NCBI GenBank assembly: GCA_036251935.1
Contig: CP133967.1
Span: forward strand, 2,055,488 to 2,119,487
Direction of reading: 5' to 3'
Length of the DNA: 64,000 nt
Source: Orbaceae bacterium lpD04
GTDB lineage: Bacteria; Pseudomonadota; Gammaproteobacteria; Enterobacterales; Orbaceae
Part shown: positions 12,801 to 18,160 of the stretch, piece by piece
Position numbering within the stretch: position 1 is the first letter of the stretch
Layout: every line of letters starts with the position of its first letter
Program-made: the position numbers and the translations under genes
Notes under the pieces: generated by a model
Database searches by the model: none
What the model saw: the letters and a program-made list of their open reading frames with translations, nothing else
Told to the model about the DNA's origin: nothing

Positions 12801-14810
12801 TGCAGCGCCATTTAATAACGAGCCAAAAATATCATATGTTGAAGCATCAAAATGATAACCGGAGATACTCAGTAATCGATCTTCTGGTGTTATGGTAACA
12901 AAGTTAGTATTAATCACTAAACGATTGATATTATGTAGTTCAATTAAGGTGCCTTTAGGCTTACCTGTCGTGCCGCTGGTATAAATGCTGTAGGCAAGAT
13001 CATTAGCCGTTGTTAGGCTAATTAAATTCTCGTTAGAATAATCATCTAAGCTTGCGATTAAATCTTTGCAATCAACAGCAAAAAGTGGCACATCAGTGGT
13101 TAATTTAGCTAATTTTTCGCTATAATGAGCTTGGCAAATTACTGCCTTAACTTTAGCATCTTGCATAATATAAGCATTACGCTCATCTGGTGCATCAGGA
13201 TCCATTGGAACATAAGCTGCGCCAGTTTTTAAAATAGCTAAGATACTCATAATTGAGAGCTGTGATCTATCAAGGTATAAGCCGATAAAATCATTAGCCT
13301 TAATTTGCAAATGTTGCCTTAAATAATGTGCCAGCTGATTTACCCGCAAGTTAAGCTCTTGATAAGTCAACGTAGTTTGTTCAAAAATTACCGCTATATT
13401 TTGTGGAGTATTTAATACTTGCTGTTCAAATAGTTCAATAACTGTCTGATTTTTCGCATAAGGCACATGAGTTTGATTTTTAGCCATAATCAATTCTTGC
13501 TTAGCATTGTCATCAAGAATATTAATATTTTTAGTTAAAATATCAGCCTTACCATCGAGTAAATAATCAAGCGTTGTCATAAATAATTTTTGATATAATA
13601 CGATAAACTGTTTGACTAAATGTTTATCTAACACAGTTTCATTAAACTTAATTCGATAGTTAATATGATTATTATGTTCCTCTTGCTCGACAACCAAAAT
13701 ATTACTTAGATCAACTTGTAAATCGTGATTGGTTTTCTCGTCATATAAGCCATTAAAATGTGATGTGTGATCCCTTAAAAAGGTTTGAACAAAAGCAACA
13801 TCTAAAATATTGGGGTTATTAAGCGTTGAAATAATGTCATAAATTGGCAGGTATTTGGCATTCGTTTTTTTAACACCGCGATGATAAGCTAATATATGAT
13901 CAATCGTCGATTGTAATGTCGTTTTATCATCAAAATGATAATTGATAGGTAATACATTAACATGTGCGCCATAGATAAGCTCTTTGCCCTCTAAAATAGC
14001 GACCGGATAAGCGAGTGGGATATCGCTCTGGTTTACCATTTTGTGCAGTAGTAATCCCATTACCAATTGACCAAATAAATAAGTGGTAATTTTATATTGC
14101 CGGCGTAGCGATTTAACTTGTTGTACTACTTGTTCATCATAACTAAATAAATATTCTGTTATTACCCGTTTGCTTTCGGGCTGAGTGCCTTGTTGCGACT
14201 TTAAAAAAGTTAAATCAATATTTTTCGTATCCCTTAAATGATCTTGCCAAAAAGCAACCATAGTGGGTTTTTGCTCGGTTAATAGTTGTTCAAAATTCGT
14301 ATTAAGTTTTTGATGACTAACAATTTGGGAATCGAAACTTTGTAAGTAATAATTTTCACCATTATAATAAGATCTAATTTTTGACCAAAACTCTTCAACG
14401 CTTATGCCGTCTACCGCAATGTGATGAAAAATAAGGATAAAACGATATTGATTTTCAGCCAATTTAAACAGGTACACTCGTCCTAATAGATCCTTTTCTA
14501 AATCAAAAGGCTGCAAGGTTAAATTACGCATTTCTTCATCACTTAACGGATGATCATAATAAGTTATTATGTCACTTGCCAAGGCTGGCGGCCTTAATGT
14601 CCAGCAAATATCAGGGGATTTATCGATAATATTATGACGAAAAATAAAGTGCTCATTAAACACCTTTTTAAAACAATCCATAAATCGCTGTTCATCAATA
14701 TTGCCGTTAAGGGTATTGTCGGCAACAAGATTATAATCAGTACGTAAAGGATTAACTCGCCATTCGTAATAGAACATTAGTTGATAAGGCGTTAGCTTAA
14801 TATTTTTCAT
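1..14810 (-). CDS. Four-module non-ribosomal peptide synthetase, 3' end beyond window
   Basis: A single open frame of more than 4,930 codons starts at the ATG at 14808-14810, with an AAAGGG Shine-Dalgarno 7 bases upstream, and is still open at base 1. Domains read in order: C1 (HHIAVDG at residues 129-135), A1 (YTSGTTGKPKG near 610), T1 (LGGNSI near 1003), C2 (HHIAFDGWS near 1195), A2 (near 1690), T2 (LGGDSI near 2080), epimerase E (HHLNIDAVSW near 2268, NYLGQF near 2485), C3 (HHAILDGWS near 2732), A3 (near 3207), T3 (near 3597), C4 (HHIAFDGWS near 3788), A4 (near 4273), T4 (near 4670) and a type I thioesterase (GWSLGG near 4800), which is cut by the edge. The enzyme should assemble a tetrapeptide in the cytosol, with a D residue at position 2 and release by TE. 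It needs a phosphopantetheinyl transferase not seen here. The product is unknown to me. Confidence 0.96.
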   Translation of the reverse strand, partial: MKNIKLTPYQLMFYYEWRVNPLRTDYNLVADNTLNGNIDEQRFMDCFKKVFNEHFIFRHNIIDKSPDICWTLRPPALASDIITYYDHPLSDEEMRNLTLQPFDLEKDLLGRVYLFKLAENQYRFILIFHHIAVDGISVEEFWSKIRSYYNGENYYLQSFDSQIVSHQKLNTNFEQLLTEQKPTMVAFWQDHLRDTKNIDLTFLKSQQGTQPESKRVITEYLFSYDEQVVQQVKSLRRQYKITTYLFGQLVMGLLLHKMVNQSDIPLAYPVAILEGKELIYGAHVNVLPINYHFDDKTTLQSTIDHILAYHRGVKKTNAKYLPIYDIISTLNNPNILDVAFVQTFLRDHTSHFNGLYDEKTNHDLQVDLSNILVVEQEEHNNHINYRIKFNETVLDKHLVKQFIVLYQKLFMTTLDYLLDGKADILTKNINILDDNAKQELIMAKNQTHVPYAKNQTVIELFEQQVLNTPQNIAVIFEQTTLTYQELNLRVNQLAHYLRQHLQIKANDFIGLYLDRSQLSIMSILAILKTGAAYVPMDPDAPDERNAYIMQDAKVKAVICQAHYSEKLAKLTTDVPLFAVDCKDLIASLDDYSNENLISLTTANDLAYSIYTSGTTGKPKGTLIELHNINRLVINTNFVTITPEDRLLSISGYHFDASTYDIFGSLLNGAAVVIATKDKFLNLSYFNQLIADNQVSNFFVTTAFFNSLVDADLPNLGKLKYILTGGESLSAVHVNKFLTNYPQVKLLNVYGPTETTTFATAFLTNQVDQPFAHNVPIGKPINNTSLYILDQRQQLVPKGVIGELYIGGAGVGRGYLNNRELTNKTFINNPFQTDVEKAEGYNDRLYKTGDLVRYLADDNIEYIGRNDFQIKIRGFRVELTEIENRLILHPDIKQAIVIAVEHSPNNKFLAAYYVADTAIASQVIIDYLQQFLPDYMLPSALVHLTVFPLNINGKVDRKALPVATLNHQGEYIAPSTQTESLLVDVYAEFLLYPADKISVTDDFFKLGGNSILAIKLASKLAKLLNKKIHVADILAKRTVQKLAQFIDNNLEQVLVITAPKVNHCEEQLLSYAQERLWFIHCYEGESSAYNVPLVFKITDGIKLNGLELALQRIISRHEILHSIIKTNEDGLGYQQVIDLGKSPIVIEHVICKSKQQLNNYLYKHTHYLFKLDKEPAISIKCYQLGEQHYISIIIHHIAFDGWSTDLFIKELLHYYWQYHQVLAGEINEIEELFAVDVQYKDFALWQRQYLQSDVLDEQLSYWQQLLANYTILNLPTDYTRPSQIDYQGHDIQFQLNESLSLALRQLATELNVSLYTVLLSGYYLLLNSFSHQNDIVVGTPTAGRHYPGIENTMGFFVNNLVLRRQLDHKTPLADFIKQTGELVANAQKYQDIPFEKLVEAVQIDKDTSRHPIFQVMFGVQSFANVDDHELNRLITLYETEQTHYEAAKFDITTLLDDSQKTIKGSFNYATSLFNENTIKQYINVYLNILGQFVDICQQQKSLAHVAFLNSDAVKTLIYDKNQTYVPYAKDRTVTELFEQQVSTTPNNTAVIFEQTELSYFELNHRVNQLAHYLRQHAQINANDFIALYLDRSELSIISILAILKAGAAYVPMDPDAPQERNTYIMQDANVKTVITQAHYLEKLTQLAINAPIIAVDSSDLTRSLSDYSSDNLVSQTTPDDLAYCIYTSGTTGKPKGTLIELHNINRLIINTHFVKITPEDRLLSISGYHFDASIYDIFGSLLNGAAIVIATKDKFLNLEYFNQLIADKQITNFFATTAFFNTLVDARLPNLDLLKYIIAGGEALSAVHVNQFLQHYPQVKFLNAYGPTETTTFATTFLANQASQPFEHSVPIGRPISNTSLYVLDDLQRPVPFGAIGELYIGGAGVGRGYLNNRELTAKVFINNPFQTEAEKAQGYNDRLYKTGDLVRYLADDNIEYIGRNDLQIKIRGFRVELSEIENRLILHPQIKQATVVALDHGTNNKFLAAYYVADNALLSQDILDYLQQFLPDYMLPSALVHLTALPLNINGKVDRRALPLPQLNHSTIYVAPTNDTEQLFCQTFASILRLDASEISIDDDFFKLGGDSISSIQLANRIRQTLNYYLSIKDIFNYRTIKALSDYVINNQKASQISIKTEQGILDGSIELAPIQQWFFSNVASGKLPDYGHWNQAFLIKVPPLNIALLKLSLAKLVEQHDMLRACYPSLSKGYYSSPTDVAFDHCNINNWSESDISSHLTTWQNRFDINNCPLYHFGYLEGYQDNSARIHVAVHHLNIDAVSWRIIMQDLQTIYQFFLQQDNLDPSVGVAKILGNKVTSYRQWVENGQNYPVVNQQTGIDEREYWHQVLTDFTGYQQHINQCRSKALANTQMQLSKAHTDLLLRKVNDVYHTDINDILLTALAHSLSLMFKQSEHYILLEGHGREALFNDIDINNTVGWFTCMYPVKLVANLPSKLNNLVCIKDNLRAIPNNGMGYGQLMGYIKHPLPAISFNYLGQFNSEQQALWSFSHENAGIAMSANNNNTDFLSLNGGVIDEQLQFTIAGYLLPEQLAVFSTLYTQQLEALIDELSKTERSYLTSSDINYLISPSLLSKLQANDEIEAICPTNSLQQGFIYHAVAQGDLDSAYRVQMIWEYHNPLQVDLLRQAWQITQAQLPSLRLRFNWDEELVQIIDKKGDFPWQFIDLSNDSKDQQLTKIDQISQQDQQISYDLAKGQLFRLYLVKLNQTHYQCIFSNHHAILDGWSVPVLLKAVHQNYLSLANSEPLVTFDDNCYLNAQHFLQQNLKATADFWQSYLPNDIEPENLTSLVKPAMRHVNLADHRYVSDPQELILCFDTQSATQLKELCKANDFTINALMQYCWHQQLNLYGNSDTTVIGMTVSGRNLPIDGIETSVGLYINTLPVILNHTDDSVINKVKELQSHINNVNNHANASLIKLQNTGVRLFNSLFVFENYPTSALDTNELKFVFKEGKEKLDYPLGLVAFENSEQIELKLKYAGELFEAQTISRLLTGIKLTIEQLICDPTILVKEVKLLTDVEYQQRVIAQSEQTLPFANDKLLTQIFEEQVQRTPNTVAAVYRDVALTYQALNNQANQLAYYLSANLDLQPDDFIALYLDKSEHMLISMLATLKAGAAYVPISPQVPIERTELMVKDSQAKAILCHRHYQASLNALFAGHVQVIAIDDNSLLATVAEFDQHNLVTSTKANNLAYIIYTSGTTGKPKGAMIEHHSLVNIAINQLETLSLPICYNSHDAKRVLWYANYAFDAHVLEVYCALLNGHTVYILPEEQRFDFGFLASYIKDQHIDFTFMTPALLDKNDLLPLPILGIGGEAANNELVNRYFEQGTRLINIYGPTETTVWATAHIYQKNDMSTNLGHALNNYSLYVLDNYLRPVPTGVIGELYIGGEGVGRGYLNNAELTSKVFITNPFQTTAEQAKNYNARLYKTGDLVRYLENGDLEYISRNDSQVKIRGFRIELGEIESRLVAYPSISQALVLALNNSAGNKYLAAYYVADKPTAHEQIVSYLAQFLPEYMVPATFIHLTALPVNINGKVDRKLLPAPTLLIENDYIAPSNDIEQFIVAAFADLLSMDVTDVSIKNDFFRLGGNSILAIKLSNKIVKQFNKKIHVSDIFAKRTAKAIAQLIEASGETQQHFVIPKIESPEQQLLSFAQERLWFIDSYEGGSNAYNIPLVFKLASQIDIHRFIDALKQIITRHEILRTVIKTNRDGIGYQQVVNIDEYPLPIEQIVCSDKSALDSHIYRHVHKIFLLDKELPISINIYQLADNHYISMVIHHIAFDGWSTDLLIKEMVYACENMMISSPAPLPEITLQYKDFALWQRHYLQDEVLSAQLQYWLNQLEHYEPLNLPSDYVRPVQTDYIGADINFELGKELSANLRSLANELGVSLYSVLLSGYYLALHAFSQQNDIVIGTPIAGRHYAGVENTMGFFVNMLAIRKLIKGDETLTQFIEQTSESIFQAQKYQDLPFEKLVDAMRIEKDHSRHPIFQVMFGVQSFGSAIGLSDKTYFTPYQTQDTQYKIAKFDITTLLNDSADSIHGSFNYATSLFSEQTINHYIQVYRYILSQFTDLYHQQQTIANLAFLDESTYQKIVYQWNKTRCDYPKNTTIHALFEEQVTRTPNNLALIYENERLTYQALNEKANQLAHYLRDNFAIKPDDLVALCLDRSQYMLISILAIIKAGGAYVPMDPQAPSDRIGYMIGDTKAKAILTTSSSYNKVSTLASEQQVVVNLQADNMVSLLNRYPKTNPVPLAKPNNLAYVIYTSGTTGNPKGVMLEHQGAVNRIIWMHNEYPITQQDHILQKTNYTFDVSVWELFWANWYGACIVFAHSERYKDNVYLAELIEAEQITVLHFVPSMLVAFVETLQAQPMLQSKVEKLKYLFCSGEALNLYEVQQCQKLMPNCQIHNLYGPTEATVDVLYYDCNNPNIKQVLIGKPIANTSAYVLNERLQPVPIGGLGELYIGGDNVGRGYLNNPVLSAEKFITNPFQSEQEKQQNYNGRIYKTGDVVRYLGDGNIQYLGRNDFQVKIRGFRIELGEIDARLTLYPDINHSVVIAYEQATGSKYLVAYYVAQQPIDSHLLHNHLKETLPSYMIPTAFIYLTDLPITSNGKLNRKVLPKPELTDNVEYIAASNPIEVTLCDIFAATLKITASNISMMDNFFKLGGNSILAMMLNNRINEAFQIKLRLVDVLSSETIKALATKIADQKQSFNPIVPLNKAVNKPQMFMIHPGIGGCDVYASLANKLSERYHCYGVDSYNFYHDDKIANLAQLTKYYLNYVEQVRVKDQPISLLGWSLGGHIALEMAGYLEAQGYNNITVYLLDTWLLNQADLAANIHLIDLNHAMKELNIPASLQRQVEDIVAVDNLLTVQPLSSVLNATKVTLFKAIKAQQSISEQYIKYPCNNIDSYLAAKVQLTVIEIDCDHYQIIK
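3890..7050 (-). other. NRPS module 3 (C-A-T), specificity unclear
   Basis: C3 begins with NSLQQGFIYH and has HHAILDGWS. It differs clearly from C2 and C4, as expected of a DCL condensation domain that accepts a D-residue donor from the upstream epimerase. A3 reads DALFGGIVW plus Lys by alignment to GrsA. I do not recognise this code, so no amino acid is assigned. T3 has LGGNS near residue 3597. Confidence 0.7.
7050..11690 (-). other. NRPS module 2 (C-A-T-E), D-aliphatic residue predicted
   Basis: C2 has HHIAFDGWS near residue 1195. A2 is very similar to A1 throughout and reads DAYFIGATF plus Lys, again a branched-aliphatic type. Its T domain has LGGDS, the variant usually found before epimerases. 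The next domain carries the epimerase signatures HHLNIDAVSW, LEGHGRE, TVGWFT and NYLGQF, so the residue added here should be epimerised to D. Confidence 0.8.
11690..14810 (-). other. NRPS module 1 (C-A-T), aliphatic residue predicted
   Basis: The enzyme begins directly with a condensation domain, so the first amino acid is either N-acylated (starter C domain) or joined to a chain delivered by another protein. Reading A1 against the GrsA phenylalanine-domain positions gives the pocket code DAYFLGVTF plus the invariant Lys. The pattern resembles codes for branched aliphatic residues such as Ile, Val or Leu; this is an inference from family knowledge. The T domain has the normal LGGNS serine near residue 1003. 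Confidence 0.75.
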
Positions 14811-15064
14811 CTTGGTACCCTTTAATTATAAGTTTAAATTATTGTTAAAATTAGAACTTAACTGCCGGTGCAATAAAGGCTCACTCCATGTTTAACTTTT
14901 TTCTGTTGCGAAATAAATTTAATATGAAATCACTATTAAAAAATTATTTAGCTGTGCAAAAATTAGTTACCTATACATTGATTCAGTAGCTCATAATTTT
15001 GGCTTAGTTTATTGATAGTTTTGATATAAATTTCTTAAATAGTCGTTAAGCAAGGCTTAATTAA

Positions 15065-15322
15065 TTAACTATTAGTGGGAGGCCAATTGACCTTGAAAGA
15101 AAAAGAACAACCGATTAAATGGCGAAAATAGCTTAAGTAGGCACGCTGAGCTAAAAATGGCATAAAACCATGATTTAGTCGTAGCGTGTAATAATCAGAT
15201 GAAATAGTGTCATTGATTAATGTGTTTTGAATAAAAAGAGATTTGATAGCTAATGATTTAATCGTATACAAAATTTCTTTTAGAAATAATATAATTATAA
15301 ATAAAAAATAAACGTTACTCAT
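15065..15322 (-). CDS. Small hypothetical protein (85 aa), doubtful
   Basis: The ORF has a hydrophobic N-terminus (residues 5-14, VYFLFIIILF), then a Ser/Thr/Asn-rich middle and a C-terminal part with a coding-like composition (LNHGFMPFLAQRAYL, ending SFSFKVNWPPTNS). I recognise no family. It is transcribed toward the NRPS and ends about 255 bases before its start, so it could be a small upstream gene, a relic of a longer gene, or a chance ORF. No strong Shine-Dalgarno precedes the start. Confidence 0.3.
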   Translation of the reverse strand: MSNVYFLFIIILFLKEILYTIKSLAIKSLFIQNTLINDTISSDYYTLRLNHGFMPFLAQRAYLSYFRHLIGCSFSFKVNWPPTNS

Positions 15323-15564
15323 ATCCTAAATATCACACTTTTATACGCGGTTTAGATTACTTAATAAGGTAATGCAAACAACCTAACAATGCAAATAAAA
15401 AAAAGTAAATTTAAAGAGTAACATTATCAGCAAAAACTTAACTTATTAAATTTTAATCAGTAAAAAATGATATTTTGATGTGAGTAACATTATGGTAATT
15501 TTTTTTAGCACAAATCCATCAAAATATGATGGAAATAAGCACCATTTTATGATTAATAAACAAA

Positions 15565-15586
15565 ACAGCCCTACTATTCGGGCTGT
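15565..15586 (-). terminator. Terminator after agp
   Basis: ACAGCCC and GGGCTGT form a perfect 7-bp stem with an 8-base loop. On the minus strand the stem is followed by TTTTG and more T residues. It lies about 28 bases beyond the agp stop codon. Confidence 0.8.
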
Positions 15587-15613
15587 ATGAACGAATAAAA
15601 TATTATTTGTTAA

Positions 15614-16864
15614 TTATTTGACGAGATTATTTAACACTTTTTTGAAATCAACCCAAGGACAAAAACCATTGGCATCAATCTGACAACCATTTAATGATAA
15701 AGTTACTCTTTGAGGTGGATTATTAAGGGTTAATTTTTCAAGGTTGCGTAGCTGTTTAGTCGACTGATAAACATATTCAACTTTGAGCAAATCTTGACCC
15801 GTTGTTTTATCGTTCCAACGCTGAAATACAATTTTACCGCCAATTGGTGTTTTCTCATACTGACCAGGTAAATTGTAATCCTCAAAGCCCATCGCACGAA
15901 TAATCGGCCCAACTGTCGTATCATGACCGACTAGCACAGTGATTTTAGCTTGATCGGGTGATTGTTGTAGCGGCATAAGAGTATTTAGATGTGATAACAT
16001 CGGTTTAATCGTTTGATTAACTACCATTGGCTGTAAATAAGCCGCATCGATATAAGCATTCCTTATTTTTGCAAGGGTGATCCAGTCTTTATCAAATTTT
16101 ATTTTACCCCAAGCAACTTGGGAAGTAGGAAACCCTTCATAGTCTTGCAGCATAAAGGCATCAATCATCCAAAAAGCCGTGTGGATAGGACCATCGATTG
16201 ATGACTCTTCACCATAAATAAGGTTGACTTTATTAGGCAGCTTTGCAAGGCTACATTGTTTGTCGACTTTGCAATCATGAGAATTTTTATAATCAATAAC
16301 TTCTTCTAATTTAGCGTAAGAAGAGGCTAGATTTTGATCATTGATAAAAGATTCAATTTCTGCAACAGCTTTTGTTACATACTCCTTACTATTATCATTG
16401 ATTGCTTGGAAAAAAATTGGATCTTGCCCCGCTAAATCTGCTAAATGGTGATATTTTATTTTATCACAGCCAGGAAATGCGCCGACGGTAAAAAATTGTC
16501 CAGTGGCAATCGTTCTTGGCACAATATTAGTATAAATATAGTACTGTTCATCTGTTGGGCAGGTGTTTTTTTGTACTAAATTATGTTGAGCAAACCAATC
16601 ATTAAAATAATGCCCCATATACGTTTCTAACGCCCCACCTTTTGCCGTTAAAAATCCGCCGGTAGTATCCCATTTTGGCCATTTATAGGGAGTTGCATTA
16701 ATCAACAAATCAGCGCCCTCTGTTAATGGTGCTCTTAATCCATGACGGCTTACTATCACAACTTGTTTAAGCTCATACTCCGTTTCGGGCACAGCGGCGT
16801 AAGATAGATCAGTTATAGCCAAAATAGTGGTTGCTAATAAACTTATTTTTTTAACTAACTTCAT
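15614..16864 (-). CDS. agp: Periplasmic glucose-1-phosphatase
   Basis: This is a histidine acid phosphatase. The signature RHGLRAP, whose His is the phospho-acceptor, follows the signal peptide at about residues 40-46, and the catalytic VGHDTT lies near residue 310. Several stretches match E. coli Agp as I remember it (TPIGGKIVFQRW, VEYVYQS, QRVTL). The enzyme hydrolyses glucose-1-phosphate, and sometimes phytate, in the periplasm. I chose the internal ATG at 16862-16864: GGAG lies 6 bases upstream, whereas the ATG four codons earlier overlaps that Shine-Dalgarno. The signal peptide is KLVKKISLLATTILAITDLSYA. Length, about 416 aa, is normal. It has its own terminator and a CRP-type promoter, so it is probably monocistronic. 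Confidence 0.95.
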   Translation of the reverse strand: MKLVKKISLLATTILAITDLSYAAVPETEYELKQVVIVSRHGLRAPLTEGADLLINATPYKWPKWDTTGGFLTAKGGALETYMGHYFNDWFAQHNLVQKNTCPTDEQYYIYTNIVPRTIATGQFFTVGAFPGCDKIKYHHLADLAGQDPIFFQAINDNSKEYVTKAVAEIESFINDQNLASSYAKLEEVIDYKNSHDCKVDKQCSLAKLPNKVNLIYGEESSIDGPIHTAFWMIDAFMLQDYEGFPTSQVAWGKIKFDKDWITLAKIRNAYIDAAYLQPMVVNQTIKPMLSHLNTLMPLQQSPDQAKITVLVGHDTTVGPIIRAMGFEDYNLPGQYEKTPIGGKIVFQRWNDKTTGQDLLKVEYVYQSTKQLRNLEKLTLNNPPQRVTLSLNGCQIDANGFCPWVDFKKVLNNLVK

Positions 16865-16958
16865 TATTTTCTCCATATTTAATTAACTAAGCATAACTAG
16901 TATTAATCGATCATTTTTTTTTGCACACGAATCCGTACAGATTCGTGATCGCGATCAA

Positions 16959-17000
16959 ATTATGAAAATGATGATTTTTTATTCTGTGAGAGGCATCACA
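16959..17000 (-). promoter_or_regulatory. Predicted class II CRP-dependent promoter of agp
   Basis: TGTGA-GAGGCA-TCACA at 16985-17000 fits the CRP consensus in all ten conserved positions. On the minus strand a CATAAT -10 box lies at 16964-16959, which puts the start near 16952 and the CRP centre about 41 bp upstream, the class II spacing. No good -35 box is present, as expected for CRP-dependent promoters. The inference is from sequence only. Confidence 0.7.
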
Positions 17001-17149
17001 AATGAACAATATATGAACGATTGATTGGTTGCATATTTATTAATATCTGTAAAATTGGGCACTAATTGAGCTAGCAACTAATATGCTTTAATATTATTAA
17101 TCGATAAAATAACTAGATAGATGCATGGTAATAATGAGGGGATAAATTG

Positions 17150-17177
17150 AACCGCTGCAAGCCAAGTCACAGCGGTT
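17150..17177 (-). terminator. Probable terminator after the DUF746-like gene
   Basis: AACCGCTG and CAGCGGTT form a perfect 8-bp stem with a 12-base loop, about 48 bases past the stop codon of the minus-strand gene. The T tract is weak. Confidence 0.5.
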
Positions 17178-17224
17178 TAAATATTATTTAGTGAGTGAAA
17201 AAGATAGAGTAAAAACAATAAATG

Positions 17225-18007
17225 TTACCCTCTTCTATTTGTGATCCACTCCCTTAATATTAATAAATTGTGTTGTTGCATAATATCAAACCACTGCTTT
17301 TTGGCTTTAATCATCGTGCCAGAACTAATTTTTAAGGTATTTTCAATCTCGCGATTTGTTTTACCTTCGACTAATAAATCGATCATTGTAAACCAATTTT
17401 CACAACGGCCTAAATGATCAAGCCCTGTGCCCTTGAGGTTACTAAAATAGCGCCAACAACTTTTACAGCGAAACTGCGCCCTCGCCTCACCCACTTTTTG
17501 TACTTTTGTTGAGCTACAGTGTGGACAACTGGCATCAGCGACTTGCAAAATACCGCTTACCCAAGCTTTAAGCTGTTCGACTTGTTGTTGTACGATTTTA
17601 GGCTCATCAATTTTCACATCATTGACAAAATCTTGATACCACTGATAAAGCTCAGGATAATAAGTTTGCATATACTCATCAATAACGTCAATGCGGTTTT
17701 TAATGACCCAAGCGCTGCAATTAAGTTCACGGCGAATGCTGGTATAACTTTGCCCACATAACCGTCGCTGTGCAATAATTGGTAGCCATTCGAGTGGTGC
17801 TAAGCGGTAAAAAGGGGTATTTAAGCTACGATTAAAACCACGCTTACACGATTTGCAGCGATAATAACCTGATGAAGAATTGACGGCATAAAGTTGATGA
17901 TGTTGGCAATAGGGGCAAACCGTAGGTTTTTCACTTAAGGCGCTTAAATCAGCAACCAACGCATCTGCATTATTATGTAATTTTATTGGCACAAAATTAG
18001 AGTACAT
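17225..18007 (-). CDS. Double zinc-ribbon, DUF746-like protein
   Basis: The 260-residue protein is built from two similar halves. Half 1 has CPYC and CKSC (residues about 32-55), then NRSLNTPFYRLAPLEWL. Half 2 has CPHC and CKSC (about 161-182), then FSNLKGTGLDHLGRCENW. Each C4 ribbon is followed by a helical segment that looks like a helix-turn-helix (SYTSIRRELNCSAWVIKNRI; TNREIENTLKISSGTMIKAK). The layout matches DUF746-type proteins, which resemble the zinc-ribbon/HTH part of IS1-type transposases. DNA binding is a reasonable inference; the biological role is unknown. AGAGG lies 9-10 bases before the ATG. No catalytic transposase domain or terminal repeats are seen. Confidence 0.75.
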   Translation of the reverse strand: MYSNFVPIKLHNNADALVADLSALSEKPTVCPYCQHHQLYAVNSSSGYYRCKSCKRGFNRSLNTPFYRLAPLEWLPIIAQRRLCGQSYTSIRRELNCSAWVIKNRIDVIDEYMQTYYPELYQWYQDFVNDVKIDEPKIVQQQVEQLKAWVSGILQVADASCPHCSSTKVQKVGEARAQFRCKSCWRYFSNLKGTGLDHLGRCENWFTMIDLLVEGKTNREIENTLKISSGTMIKAKKQWFDIMQQHNLLILREWITNRRG

Positions 18008-18160
18008 TTTGCTTGCCTCTTATAATTTATTGTGCGGCTATTTTATATTAAAATTAAATGCATTACTAATATTTTAACGAGAAATAGTCACAATTAATCT
18101 TCCTATTATCAGCGTTTCACATTATTAGCGACTCGGTAAAATTAATCACTAAAGTAGCCG

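Larger units (their letters stand above)
14811..15613. other. Long, mostly non-coding interval upstream of the NRPS
   Basis: This AT-rich stretch separates the NRPS from agp. It holds one doubtful 85-codon ORF (15065-15322), a perfect 7-bp inverted repeat TCCATCA/TGATGGA with a 5-base loop at 15515-15533, and the 12-base word GAGTAACATTAT twice (about 15415 and 15481). I could not find a convincing promoter or Fur box for the NRPS, although its promoter should lie here. Confidence 0.5.
16865..17224. other. agp promoter region, 360 bases without a gene
   Basis: Contents are an 8-bp inverted repeat CACGAATC/GATTCGTG (16926-16947), a 12-base perfect palindrome TGATCGCGATCA (16946-16957), a CRP-type site (16985-17000) and, nearer the next gene, a hairpin at 17150-17177. 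No ORF of interest is seen. Confidence 0.7.

Noticed and set aside
14811-15064. Fur box or siderophore-type control ahead of the NRPS
   Set aside because: I looked for a GATAATGATAATCATTATC-like site and found none, so iron control is not supported.
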